A stretch of DNA of 64,000 nt from Trichomonas vaginalis G3. Lineage: Eukaryota > Parabasalia > Trichomonadida > Trichomonadidae. Positions 40,263 through 49,612 of this stretch are shown one piece after another. Every line of letters starts with the position of its first letter. Within the stretch, counting starts at the first letter, position 1. The stretch is from the NCBI RefSeq assembly GCF_026262505.1, contig NC_067208.1, positions 18,423,962 to 18,487,961 of the forward strand, given 5' to 3'. Made by a program: the position numbers and the translations under genes. Below the pieces are notes generated by a model, which saw nothing but the letters and a program-made list of their open reading frames with translations, did not search any database and was not told the origin of the DNA.

Positions 40263-41120
40263 TTACAATACTGCGATGGTAGAGTTTAAGAGTTGTGCTT
40301 CAATGTAGAGACAGTCCTTATGGTCTGGAGGTAAGAACACTGGGCAGTTATGGTCATGAGTGGAGAACATGTCTATCCAAAACTCACGATTGAAGCCAGT
40401 TAATTTATAGTATTTAGGGTTAGGAAGTGGTGAAGTTCTTGTATGACCAATGAACTCATTTTCAACTCCCTTACTTAAGTTTGAATATAATATAGCTTGC
40501 TTTCTATCCCAAATGCCAGGTGTTACAATCTTTGAAAATTCATTTTTCCTCGGAAGCATTGCATCATAATTGAAAACATTCTTGAAATCATCACTTGGTT
40601 CAGAGATTTGAAATCTTATACGTAATGGATTTTCTTTCTCTTTAGCGACTTCATTGAATGGTGAGAATACAACAAACTGACAGTCATGTGTTCCATCTTC
40701 ATTTTCATTAAATTCATAATGAAAGTCTATAAGTTGTGGCTGACTACCTTCTTCTTTCAGTTGTGCAAGAAACTCACGTAAAGGCTGTAAAGTTTGTACT
40801 TCAATGTTGAACTTTTTCTCGAACATCTCATTAAATGAAATCATACATTGTTGCAATGTTGTATCGTCTTTAAAGTATTTGTATATGTGAATGTTTTGGG
40901 CGCTTAAAGACTGTTCGTCATTTTCTATCTCGACTTGAAGTATAAAGTCAACCTTTCTGAAAGCACGTGTTATATACATAGATGTTATGCCAATGTACTT
41001 CTCTTCATTTATGTTCACAATCCAGTCTGTTGGAAACTTAAACGTTACTCTGTTCCCCTTTATTTTGACGTCAGGGTTTTCACTACTGAACGCAACAGAT
41101 AAAGGTATTTGTCTATACAT
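40263..41120 (-). CDS. Putative virion protein, unknown family
   Basis: 285 residues, beta-rich, no membrane helix. The N-terminus (RQIPLSVAFSSENPDVKIKG) and the C-terminal DCLYIEAQLLNSTIAVL recall the penton-like or minor capsid type, and it lies next to the capsid gene, but the similarity is weak. The frame looks whole. Start context TTAAATG after a TTTTTAT tract. It is convergent with the polymerase gene. Confidence 0.5.
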   Translation of the reverse strand: MYRQIPLSVAFSSENPDVKIKGNRVTFKFPTDWIVNINEEKYIGITSMYITRAFRKVDFILQVEIENDEQSLSAQNIHIYKYFKDDTTLQQCMISFNEMFEKKFNIEVQTLQPLREFLAQLKEEGSQPQLIDFHYEFNENEDGTHDCQFVVFSPFNEVAKEKENPLRIRFQISEPSDDFKNVFNYDAMLPRKNEFSKIVTPGIWDRKQAILYSNLSKGVENEFIGHTRTSPLPNPKYYKLTGFNREFWIDMFSTHDHNCPVFLPPDHKDCLYIEAQLLNSTIAVL

Positions 41121-41401
41121 TTAATTCGGATAAAAATAAACCATTTACTCTTTCTTTGCTTCAGCTTCTTTAGCTTTTGCTTCAGCTTCTTCTCTAGCTT
41201 TTTCGCCAGCAGTGGGTTCTTTTGTCTTCCAGCAGCTAATGCAGCAAGTTGTTTTTCACTAAGTTTTCTCTTTGGTCTCTCTGGCTTTTGTTCTTGTTTT
41301 TGTTCCTTCAGTTCGGATAAAATTTGCTCACGAATTTCTTTCTTCAATGCTTCAACATCTATGACCCCTTGGGTCTTGTCCGTAGGGCTTGTCTGAGTCA
41401 T
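41060..41401 (-). CDS. Lysine/glutamate-rich helical small protein
   Basis: Starts MTQTSPTDKTQG and is dominated by a highly charged helix (KKEIREQILSELKEQKQEQK, then PERPKRKLSEKQ and a long Lys-rich run). The open frame's tail overlaps the start of the neighbouring 40263-41120 gene, so the true C-terminus is uncertain. A nucleic-acid-binding or scaffold role would fit the charge; nothing more can be said. It is divergent from the 41447 gene (about 45 bp). Confidence 0.45.
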   Translation of the reverse strand: MTQTSPTDKTQGVIDVEALKKEIREQILSELKEQKQEQKPERPKRKLSEKQLAALAAGRQKNPLLAKKLEKKLKQKLKKLKQRKSKWFIFIRIKCIDKYLYLLRSVVKTLTSK

Positions 41402-41446
41402 TTGACTGCAGATAAAAAACAAAATTAAAACTTTAACCGATGTAAA

Positions 41447-41880
41447 ATGAGCTTGTCAAAATCAGAGCGAGAGTCTATTATATTAAATGACGCAAGAGGA
41501 ATACAACATCCTTTCTATTACGTAAGTCAGAGTAAAGATGGTAAAATATACGTAAGAAAAAGAAAGGTTCCATTAGCGAATGCAGAAAGCGACAACATTA
41601 AGGTGTATGGCAAGGGTGAAGTCCACGAAGCCCATATAAAACCTTCTATTCAAACTGAAAAGTCAATAGAACCAGAAGAAAAGAAGCCAGATGTACTTTC
41701 AATAACGAACCAAGAGCTTATTGCAAAGTTCGTGAATTTCATTGAAAAACAAACCGAGTCAAAGAACCTGACCCGCCAGTGAAAGAAGTTGAGACAAAAG
41801 AGAATGTACAGTTCATTGAAAATGTCAAGAAACAACTTCCACCACGAATGCCAAGAAGAAGAGTGAGAATAATGAAGTAA
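41447..41880 (+). pseudogene. Small protein of the 'KDG' family, probably broken
   Basis: The N-terminal part has GIQHPFYYVSQSKDGKIYVR followed by KRKVPL. A like motif (G-x-x-P-x-x-Y ... K-D/N-G ... K-x-K-x-x-L) occurs in 44004-44244 (FYIHTMKDGRVQFRKIKQPL) and in element 2 at 63309-63893 (YKVTFHKNGTASISKKKQTL). The rest is Lys/Glu-rich and the end is basic. It is probably broken about once. It directly precedes the capsid gene, and a short DNA-binding or capsid-associated role is possible. Confidence 0.5.
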
Positions 41881-41907
41881 ATAGATATTTTTATCTGAAG
41901 TAAATAC

Positions 41908-43478
41908 ATGCAGAACGAACAGTAAACGAATTTACTCCAGCAGAGCATATTCATCAGATTCGCTCATATTTCGATATCATAGACAATGCAGTTCAAATTG
42001 GTGACACTAATAGAAAATATTCTGACGCAAAGATTCCATCACAACCTGGAACTGCTAAAGATAACACATGGGTAACATTCAATCTCTCACCTCCTGGTGA
42101 AAATATGTTGGACCTTTACAATACATTCATTACGTATAAAATGGAAGGTCAATTTATTGTAGATAAAGAAATTGGTTCAGGTTCCAATAAAACAAACCCA
42201 CCAGGATTTTGGATTGGTTTCGATGACGCTTTCTATGCAGTTGCTGGATATCAAATCCTTGCAAATGGTCGTATCGTATATTCTCAAGACAACGCAAGAG
42301 AAGAAGCATATATAACTTCAAACTCACAAACTACCGAACAAATAAAGAAAGTAGATGTTTTCTCAAAGACTCGACATGAAGATGTATGGAGTCATTCGGG
42401 AACATGCAGAACAGGACAAATTGTTAGTGGTCCAATTACAGCAGGAAAATCATTTGATTTTAAGCTTCGTTTAAGAATTCCTGTTAGAAGATTCCTTCCA
42501 TTAGAAGCTATTCGATTTATTCCAGCTTTTGCAGGAAACATTCAGCTTAAAGTAAAGTTCAGTAGCGACGCCTTACAATGCACATCTATATCTGTAAATG
42601 ATATCATTGCTTTCAATCCAACTCTTAAAGTTGCATTTGCTTCAGATTCAAATCCACCGACAAATAAATTTGTTCCATGGAATGAACCATTCACTATGAT
42701 AACGAAGGCAGTAGAAGCTAGTGGAACAGTTACTATTACAACTGTAACCCAGCAACTATTTCGAACAAAGATGGATTTTAATGAATGTTTCATTCATCCA
42801 AAGTCATTCTCTTTAGACCCTAACATTTATACAGAACTTGTAGAACATTATACAAACGAGGCTTTATGTTTTCCTGTTAAAGTTATGGATTGGATTCCTA
42901 TGGACGGTTCATTCTCAAAGAATACAGATAGTTCAAGTGCAACATTTACAGCAGCTTATACGCCTATTAATGTTAAAAGTATTTGGGCACTATTTAGAAA
43001 GAAAGACAACTATTATGTTAATTTTGAGAACCCTAAGTTTAAATATCTTCAGCTTTCCATGGGAGCTTATGGAAATATGCCTGCAGAACCTGAAAAATCA
43101 TATGGACCTGTATTTTATGAAATGGTTGCGAACGCCTGCAATACAAACAATGATATGATAGGATTTAATGAAGATGTTATGAGGTCATTGGTGGATGATG
43201 GTAGTGTGGAACATAAATGGGATAGCTATGACAACACACATTTCTTATGTGGTTTTCCAACAGAAGTGGACTTTTGCTTCCAGCAAGGTCAAACATCTAC
43301 TGCTCCAATAACATACAAATTGTCTGTTAAAGGACCTATTGAACTAGCAACTGAAAATGTACCAAAGCCACTTATTGGATTTATGAGGGATTGTTGCTTT
43401 GCCATTCAGGTGCGTCAGGCATCCCCATAATAAGATTAGATGACTATAACTTAGCTACGGACGACAGTGAGGAATAAA
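41908..43478 (+). pseudogene. Major capsid protein (double jelly-roll type), broken
   Basis: A product of about 500 residues, the size of Polinton major capsid proteins. Visible marks are the early EFTPAEHIHQIRSY-like text, FWIGFDDAFYAVAGYQILAN, then KLRLRIPVRRFLPLEAIRF before the middle of the protein and AGNIQLKVKFSSDAL. The same blocks appear in the element 2 capsid gene (49613-51216), supporting the call. Such proteins trimerise into pseudo-hexagonal capsomers of an icosahedral shell. The gene is broken, with one to three breaks. Confidence 0.75.
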
Positions 43479-43507
43479 GGATGAACGTTTATTTTTAAAG
43501 CTTATAA

Positions 43508-43963
43508 ATGAGTTCTTCATCAAGCTCTCGTGAACCTTCACCATCTATGAAACAAACTTTACCAAACGATTATGGAGCACCTATTGAATATTTCTTACGA
43601 GCTGCACAATGGCAAAGAGCAGTCTCACCAAGGTTAGGTGTTCCACCAGCTCCTGTCAAAAATAGCATTTGGTCAAGTCCTTATATAAGATATGGTCTCC
43701 CACTAGGTTTGCTAGCTACAGCAGGAGCAGTTATGATGTTGAAAAGAAATAAAGCAAATGTTGTAAATAATACTGAAGTAGCTGAAGTTAAACAAACTCC
43801 AACCCTTCGCCAAAACCACGCCTTCACAAGCAAAACCTTCAATGACTCCTGAACCTATGGAAGTACAAACTCCTGTTCAAAAGTCAACTCCTAAACCGAC
43901 TCCAACATTTAAACCAGAACCTACTCCTCAAATAAATCGTAAAACTCCTGCGTTTCCTTACTG
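43508..43963 (+). pseudogene. Small membrane protein of the virion cluster, probably broken
   Basis: A Ser/Pro-rich N-terminus (MSSSSSSREPSPSMKQ), then a hydrophobic helix (YGLPLGLLATAGAVMML) followed by a basic stop-transfer stretch (KRNK), then a Pro/Thr-rich tail. It starts in an ATAAATG context 30 bp after the capsid gene, so a virion membrane or capsid-linker role is plausible. About one break. Confidence 0.5.
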
Positions 43964-44003
43964 AAAAAATAACGTTATTTTTATTTAATATTAAAATTTT
44001 TAT

Positions 44004-44244
44004 TTGATTGAAATGACAAATAAAGTCACTGAAGCAATGAAACAAAAGTTTTTGGTAGAATACATTAAATCAGGAACTATTCCAGAAGGTTTTTACATTC
44101 ATACTATGAAGGATGGTAGAGTTCAGTTTAGAAAGATAAAGCAACCATTAGATAGAGAAGGAATTAGAAGATTAAACTTCATGAGGACAACATTGCTGAA
44201 CTTAAGAAGAAGTTAGAAGAGTTGGAGAAAGGAAGAGAGTTATA
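44004..44244 (+). pseudogene. Small protein of the 'KDG' family
   Basis: About 70-80 residues. The N-terminal half is KVTEAMKQKFLVEYIKSGTI, followed by PEGFYIHTMKDGRVQFRKIK, which matches the motif of 41447-41880 and 63309-63893. A short Lys/Glu helix follows. It may be broken once. It abuts the right terminal repeat, part of which it overlaps. Confidence 0.45.
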
Positions 44245-44286
44245 AAGCAATGAATTCAACAGGGTGAAAAAACAGGTGAAAAAAGA

Positions 44287-44300
44287 GGTGAGATCTCACC
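44287..44300. repeat. Palindromic unit, copy 5
   Basis: GGTGAGATCTCACC in the right terminal repeat, mirror of copy 1, preceded by GGTGAAAAAACAGGTGAAAA and followed by ACTTCACCT. Confidence 0.85.
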
Positions 44301-44409
44301 ACTTCACCTAAATTTATTTTTGCGCTATGTTTTCATACGTGTGGGGTGGTGATATCATTAATTTTTAAGTTTATTTTTTATTTTACTGAAAATTTTTATT
44401 TGGATGTAA

Positions 44410-44694
44410 ATGACAGAACAAAAGCAACTCATTCGAATTCCACAGTATAACAAACATACATTTAAACATTTATTCTTCCTTCCTGAGCATAACATGTTCT
44501 TTCAAATACATCCGAGACCAGTTGACTTTTCATTGACTGTGTATAAAGATAGAAATAGTTATATCATTAAACCATACGATGACGAAGGTAAGTTATGTAA
44601 ATTGTACGTTAAGAAGTTAGAGAAAGTTTATGGCTTCAAGTATGACTACAATAGGGTTAACACTGATGATGAAGATATTGAGGAAAATTTATGA
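44410..44694 (+). CDS. Terminal-repeat-borne small protein, right copy
   Basis: The twin of 23602-23886, 94 residues, open from ATG to stop and transcribed outward to the right end. The differences cluster near residues 9-12 (LIRIPQ against LIQIEK). The start context is a T-rich tract followed by GGATGTAAATG. Confidence 0.75.
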   Translation: MTEQKQLIRIPQYNKHTFKHLFFLPEHNMFFQIHPRPVDFSLTVYKDRNSYIIKPYDDEGKLCKLYVKKLEKVYGFKYDYNRVNTDDEDIEENL

Positions 44695-45013
44695 GAACAT
44701 TAGTGAAGTCGTTAGTGAGAACGATAGTGAGAACGTTTATTTTTTACATTAGTGAGTTCGTTAGTGAAGTGGTTGGCGGCTTTGTAAAGTGTCAAATTCA
44801 CAAGTATTGGGTAAGGTGGAACGCAGTGCCGCCGTACCCATGACTTGTATACTAACTAATAAAAATAATATAATGAATTTATTTATTCGTATAATAGCAG
44901 TAATAAGTCGATTATTCACTTCTACTTCTGAGATTTGAATTTAATTTCGACAGAAAAAGAGATTCAAGAGGAAAATACTAGGGGATACAAACAGCCACCA
45001 TGACAGGATTATT

Positions 45014-46115
45014 ATGGAGCCAAGTTGTATTTTTGTTACATTCTTGATGAATGAGTATGATATAGAGATTGATTTAGATTATTGTGGAGAATATAATAAT
45101 CTTGAAGCATTTTTAGTTTATTTCGACCAATCTAATGATGTTGACAAATGCTTTATTTATTCTCCGATGTTTAATATTCCATCTCTTTTCGAATTATTCA
45201 TTTCGCTTGGTGCAGACATCAATGGAAAAGATAAAAATGGCATAACAGCTTTTCATCAGGTATCATTAAGAAATAATAAAAAGGCAGCCGAATTACTTCT
45301 TTCACATGGTGCAAATGTCAATGGAAAATGTTATGACAACAAAACAGCTCTTCATTTTGCAGCAATTAATAATTGTATAGAAATATCTGAACTTCTTCTT
45401 TCACATGGCGCAAATATCAATGAAAAAGATTTTGATGAAAAAACTCCTTTTGGTTATGCCATGATTTATAATTGTAAAGAAATAATTAAACTTCTTCTTT
45501 CACATGGTGCAAATCCCAATGAAATAATTAATGAGGAATGTACAGCTCTTTTCTATTCTTTGTTCAATGATGATAAAGAAATAACTGAACTTCTTCTTTC
45601 ACATGGTGCAAATGCCAATGAAAAAATGAATGATGAAAATACAGCTCTTCATTTTGCCTCGATACGCGGAAATAAAGAAATAGTTGAACTTTTTCTTTTG
45701 CATGGGGCAAATATTAATGAAAAAAATTGCGATGAACTAACAGCTCTTCATCTTGCAACAAACTCTGAACACAAAAAAATTGTTGAACTTCTTCTCTCCC
45801 ACGGTGCAAGTATCGATGAAAAAAAATATTAACGGGCAAACACCTCTCTTTTTTGCAGTTCATAACAAATCTATAGAAATAGTCGAACTTCTCCTTTCAC
45901 ATGGAGCCAACATTAATGCAAAAGATCTATTTGGAAACACACCCATTTTTCAAGCACTATATTTTAGTGAATTAGATATGATCGAGTTTCTTATTTCACA
46001 CGGTGCAAATATTAATGAAACAAATAACAATGGAGAAACACTTCTTGATTGTGCAATTTCTATTAATAATGCAGAATTAATCGAATTTCTTCATTCACAT
46101 AACTCAAAGAGTTAA
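45014..46115 (+). pseudogene. Host ankyrin-repeat gene, 5'-truncated and frameshifted
   Basis: The readable part starts inside the N-terminal domain (DUF3447-like) of trichomonad ankyrin proteins (FVTFLMNEYDIEIDLDYCGE, then NNLEAFLVYFDQ), which normally follows a further 150-200 residues; these are absent, so the ATG at 45014 is not the original start. About nine ankyrin units of the AELLLSHGANINEKD kind follow. The frame changes once in a run of A near 45820-45830, and the last units run to a stop at 46113-46115. The units are diverged from each other and unlike those of the gene at 21138, so the two are not halves of one gene. Confidence 0.8.
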
Positions 46116-46142
46116 ATCTACAACAACAAAAAAAAAGGTATT

Positions 46143-46175
46143 GGGGCTTCCAGGCGCGTTGCGCCCTCTAGCCCC
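46143..46175. repeat. Nested GC-rich hairpin
   Basis: GGGGCT pairs with AGCCCC around an inner hairpin GGCGCGTTGCGCC. It lies about 30 bp after the ankyrin gene and 40 bp before the first gene of element 2, so it may mark the junction. Confidence 0.75.
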
Positions 46176-47359
46176 GAAGATGTTTAGTATAAAACCGCTT
46201 TTTAACTTCACTTAAAATGCCACGTAAGCTACGTAAGAATATACGTAAGAGGAAGAGAGCATTGAAACATCCAATAGTAAGACTAACACCACAACAACAG
46301 TTGCAACAACAAATGCTGAATGACCCCACTATGTTGCAACAAATGTCAAGCAATCCTATGCTTTTAAACCGAGTCATTGGTGCACAGAGTGGAGGTTTAA
46401 GAGCGGCACTTTTAGCGAAAATGGCAGGCTATGGTGGAGCTGCAGACGGAACAGCATATAACCCTCAAAGTCAAATGAATTTGAGTTCACTCAAAAATCA
46501 AATATCAGATGTCAAAAAGTCAAACATAGACATACAGAAGCAAATAAGTGAAAACGAAAAGAAACTAGAATATGACAGACACACAAAGAAACTCAATGAG
46601 TTAAACGTAGAGAAAAAGAAGAAAGAAGAACAACTGAAAGAACTAAGTACAGAGGAATATGCGAAAAAAGTGTCAGAAAAAGCAGCAGAAGTAGCAAAAA
46701 TGGAACAAGATGTCATAAATTTGAAAAACCATACTACTCAATATAAAGTACTGAAAGATGAAGAGATAAAACAAAAAGCCCTGAAGACATATATGGATAG
46801 CGATGAGTATAAAAAAGAAGTTGAAGCAAATGTAAAGGCAGAAAAACTTTTACAGTTGCAAAACCAAACCGTACAGTATGAAAACTTAGCACAAGAAAGT
46901 AAAAATAACGACGCAGCCATGCAAAAGGCAATGAAAAGCGCAGAATATATAAAAGCTAACAATGACTGGTTAGATGCCCAAGCCAACGCTAAAGCAGCCC
47001 AGCTTATAGGGTCAATAAGGACAAAAATACAAGCGGATGAAGACAGTTCAAATGAAGCTTTAACAAATGCTGACTTTAAGAACGCCTTCGAAGATCTTCA
47101 TAGTAAGGTGAAACAAGTGAACGACTTCTCATCTGGAAAGAAACTGAAGTCTGAAGGTTTCGACAAAGAGTTAAGAGAAGTAGCACAAAATATGACGAAA
47201 ATAACAGATGCAGCAACGAGACAGGCAGTTCAAAGTGCCTATGACGCCGTTAGAGCAACTGTTGTGAAAAGTCAAGAAAAAGAGTTACAACAGACCAAAA
47301 CAGACCTAGTAAATGCTTTCTTAAAAACGAAAAGTCAGGTAGGACATTACGCTGCAGAT

Positions 47360-47443
47360 GGAACATATGTGCCAGCTGGTGGAACTTATATACCAGCTGG
47401 TGGAACTTATATACTAGCTAGTGGAACTTATATACCACCAAAC
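47360..47443 (+). repeat. Four 21-bp in-frame repeats
   Basis: Units of GGAACTTATATACCAGCTGG type at 47360, 47381, 47402 and 47423 encode GTYIPAG-like heptads. Confidence 0.85.
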
Positions 47444-47554
47444 CCTCCAAGAGAAGCACCTGCACCAGGACTACCTAACACATTTACATCGTCACATGGA
47501 CACAGACACAGGCATGCACCAAAACCAACACAACAACAACAACAACCAGCACAG

Positions 47555-47644
47555 CAACCAACAGTTCAAAACCCTGCACAACAACCAACAGTTCAAAACC
47601 CTGCACAACAACCAACAGTTCAAAACCCTGCACAACAACCACCT
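47555..47644 (+). repeat. Three 30-bp in-frame repeats
   Basis: Three near-perfect copies encoding QQPTVQNPAQ, flanked by CAA-rich sequence for polyglutamine. Confidence 0.9.
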
Positions 47645-49612
47645 CCACAACCAGAGCAAGGACATAAAAGAAGTAGAGAACAAGGAAACCAAGAATTCTT
47701 AAAAATGCTTAAAGAAGACTATGGTTACCCAGATAGTATTGACTTTAGTGACAGATATAAAGAAGCTATTAGAAAGTTCAAGGATGGAAATACTGACCCG
47801 AACCTATTTAGCTTTATGGTTCAGCACCAAATGGGATATAATTTCAAACCTGGAAAATACAAGCTCGCTAAGGGATATGATTTAATAGCATATCATCCAA
47901 ATGACATGACTGAATTTACTCCGAGATATTTGATGTCAGAGCTAAATGACAATTCAACTCCCGTCATGAAACGCGTAAAAAATAGAGACGGAACGAAAGA
48001 AGAAAGGTTTATGAGTCCGGATGACTTAGAAAGGGAAGTTGTTAAAAACGGTCTCGGAATATATGAAATGCCAGCAGATGAGGTACAAGAAACTCCACAG
48101 GAAGAACTAGTTCAGATACAACCAGACATGGAAGAAATAGTTCAGCAACAACAGCTAGAAGAGCCTGAAGGAAACGAACAAGTCACTCCTTTGGAAACTA
48201 ACTTCACAGAACTAGATGAAGATTTGGAACAGCCGAAAAATCTTGACCCTCAACAAGAGTATGCGGAGAATATGGAATATTTCCAAGAGTCTAAAAAAAA
48301 TTCGGCTGACATAGTAGAAGAATATCGAAAAATGTTTGCCGACATACAAAAGACTCCAACACCAGATGAAAATATTCAGCATAGAATGGAAGCACTGAAA
48401 GAAAATGTACACAAATACAACAACCCTTTTTACTTACGAGCATTTAACGTTCAATCTTTGATGAACTCGGTGAAAATAAAAGGTTAAATTTCAAGAAAAC
48501 ATATAGAAATGAAACATTGTTTAAAGTTCATTCAGAACCTAGCCAAGATGGAAACAAACCTACTTTTGTTTCTGCAGACGATGGAACTACAATGAGATGG
48601 GGTCATAAAGCTAACTCGGATAGGTGGTTCATAAACTTACAACCACAATTCCAAGAAGTTGTAGACGCAATGGAAGTCAATGGTGAACCAGATATAGCTG
48701 GTATTTTAAGCGCGGCTTTAATGCCATTGAAAGATATGAAACATGCAGATATTTTGGACCAGTATGAAATGAACATGGCTGATGGAAATATAACACCTGA
48801 CGTTCTAGAACATTTATCTCAAAGAACTACACAGAACCATAGAGATGGTATATTTGGTGAAGAGTTTAGAAAGAAAGTTAGGGAGGGAGAAGGAAGAGAA
48901 CCTATTGTACATGACCTTGCAAACGAAAGTTTACAAAATGTCATAAAAACTTACTTTGCAGACAATGACCTGAGAAGGGATGAATATTTAAGAAAACTCA
49001 AATGGACAGTACCAAATGAAATGTTAGTATTGAAAAACATGTTCCTTGACAAAATAAAACCAACTACAGAAATAAACGACGCAAGACTGAAAGATTGGGT
49101 AAAAGCTTTCCCATTCACAAAAGATATAGTTGGTAACATGGAAAGAAAACCAGAATGGCTACAAAACATATATTTGGAAACGAGCTTATTCCATATGGAC
49201 AGGCACTGTTTGAAGAGCTTGAACCGGAAACTCAGGACAGAGTCATGCAAACAATACGCGAAGACTCAAATACAAACTATGACAAACTCTTTCTAGGATA
49301 TAGGTTACCTGAGATGGGCGACCAGAGCCCAAAGGCAAAAAGGACATGGGAAATTTACAACATACTAGGTGAACATGAGGCAAAGATGCAACAACTTGAA
49401 GCAGAGGGCAAGTTACCAAAAGCGACACCAAAGAAGAAGAGAAGAGTAGAACAAAGTGAAAGTAGTGAAGAAGTAACTTCATCTAGTGAAAGTAGTGGCA
49501 ATGAAGGAAAAAGAAGAGTTAAAAACTCAGTCAGGAAGAAAGTAAAGCTTGGTCCACGTGGGTTCTATTATGACACATAAACCCAACTATTCTATATTTT
49601 TACCCATATGAA

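Larger units (their letters stand above)
23377..44857. mobile_element. Maverick/Polinton element 1, both termini present
   Basis: The element spans about 21.5 kb between long inverted terminal repeats that both begin AGTTAGTAT. It carries the Polinton hallmark set: packaging ATPase, rve integrase, protein-primed B-family DNA polymerase, double-jelly-roll major capsid and penton-like protein. KilA-N genes and small genes are also present. No adenovirus-type protease was recognised. The terminal repeats are very alike, so insertion was recent. Several of the large genes are broken, with on the order of a dozen or more breaks overall, most in the fibre-like, integrase and polymerase genes, so it reads as a young fossil. 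Flanking 6-bp target duplications are not seen. Confidence 0.92.
44231..44857 (-). repeat. Right inverted terminal repeat of element 1
   Basis: Reverse complement of 23377-24056. The inner boundary is near 44231, where the two sides stop matching, and the outer end is ATACTAACT. It holds one palindromic unit and the second copy of the small terminal-repeat gene. Confidence 0.93.
46217..49580 (+). pseudogene. Large coiled-coil virion-type gene, broken
   Basis: The gene begins with a very basic N-terminus (MPRKLRKNIRKRKRALKHP), a Gln-rich stretch and an Ala/Gly hydrophobic patch (GLRAALLAKMAGYGG). A Lys/Glu coiled coil of several hundred residues follows. The middle has two low-complexity arrays (47360-47443 and 47555-47644), and the C-terminal part is globular and ends in a Ser/Glu and Lys-rich tail (ESSEEVTSSSESSGNE). 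It lies directly before the capsid gene, so a large inner virion or scaffold protein is likely. It is broken, with about two breaks. No family recognised. Confidence 0.6.

Noticed and set aside
40263-41120. A firm penton or minor capsid label for this gene
   Set aside because: Only weak pattern likeness is seen; the better penton candidates are 27870-28646 and 52378-53173, so it is left as a putative virion protein.
21138-46115. The two ankyrin genes as halves of one gene split by the Maverick
   Set aside because: Their units belong to different types (DGWTPLIRASYN against LLSHGANINEKD) and each carries part of an N-terminal domain, so they are separate genes.
46186-46190. AGTAT near the start of element 2 as a Maverick terminus
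   Set aside because: Five bases only; none of the following terminal-repeat blocks (GGCACTGCG, AACGTTCTCAC) are present.
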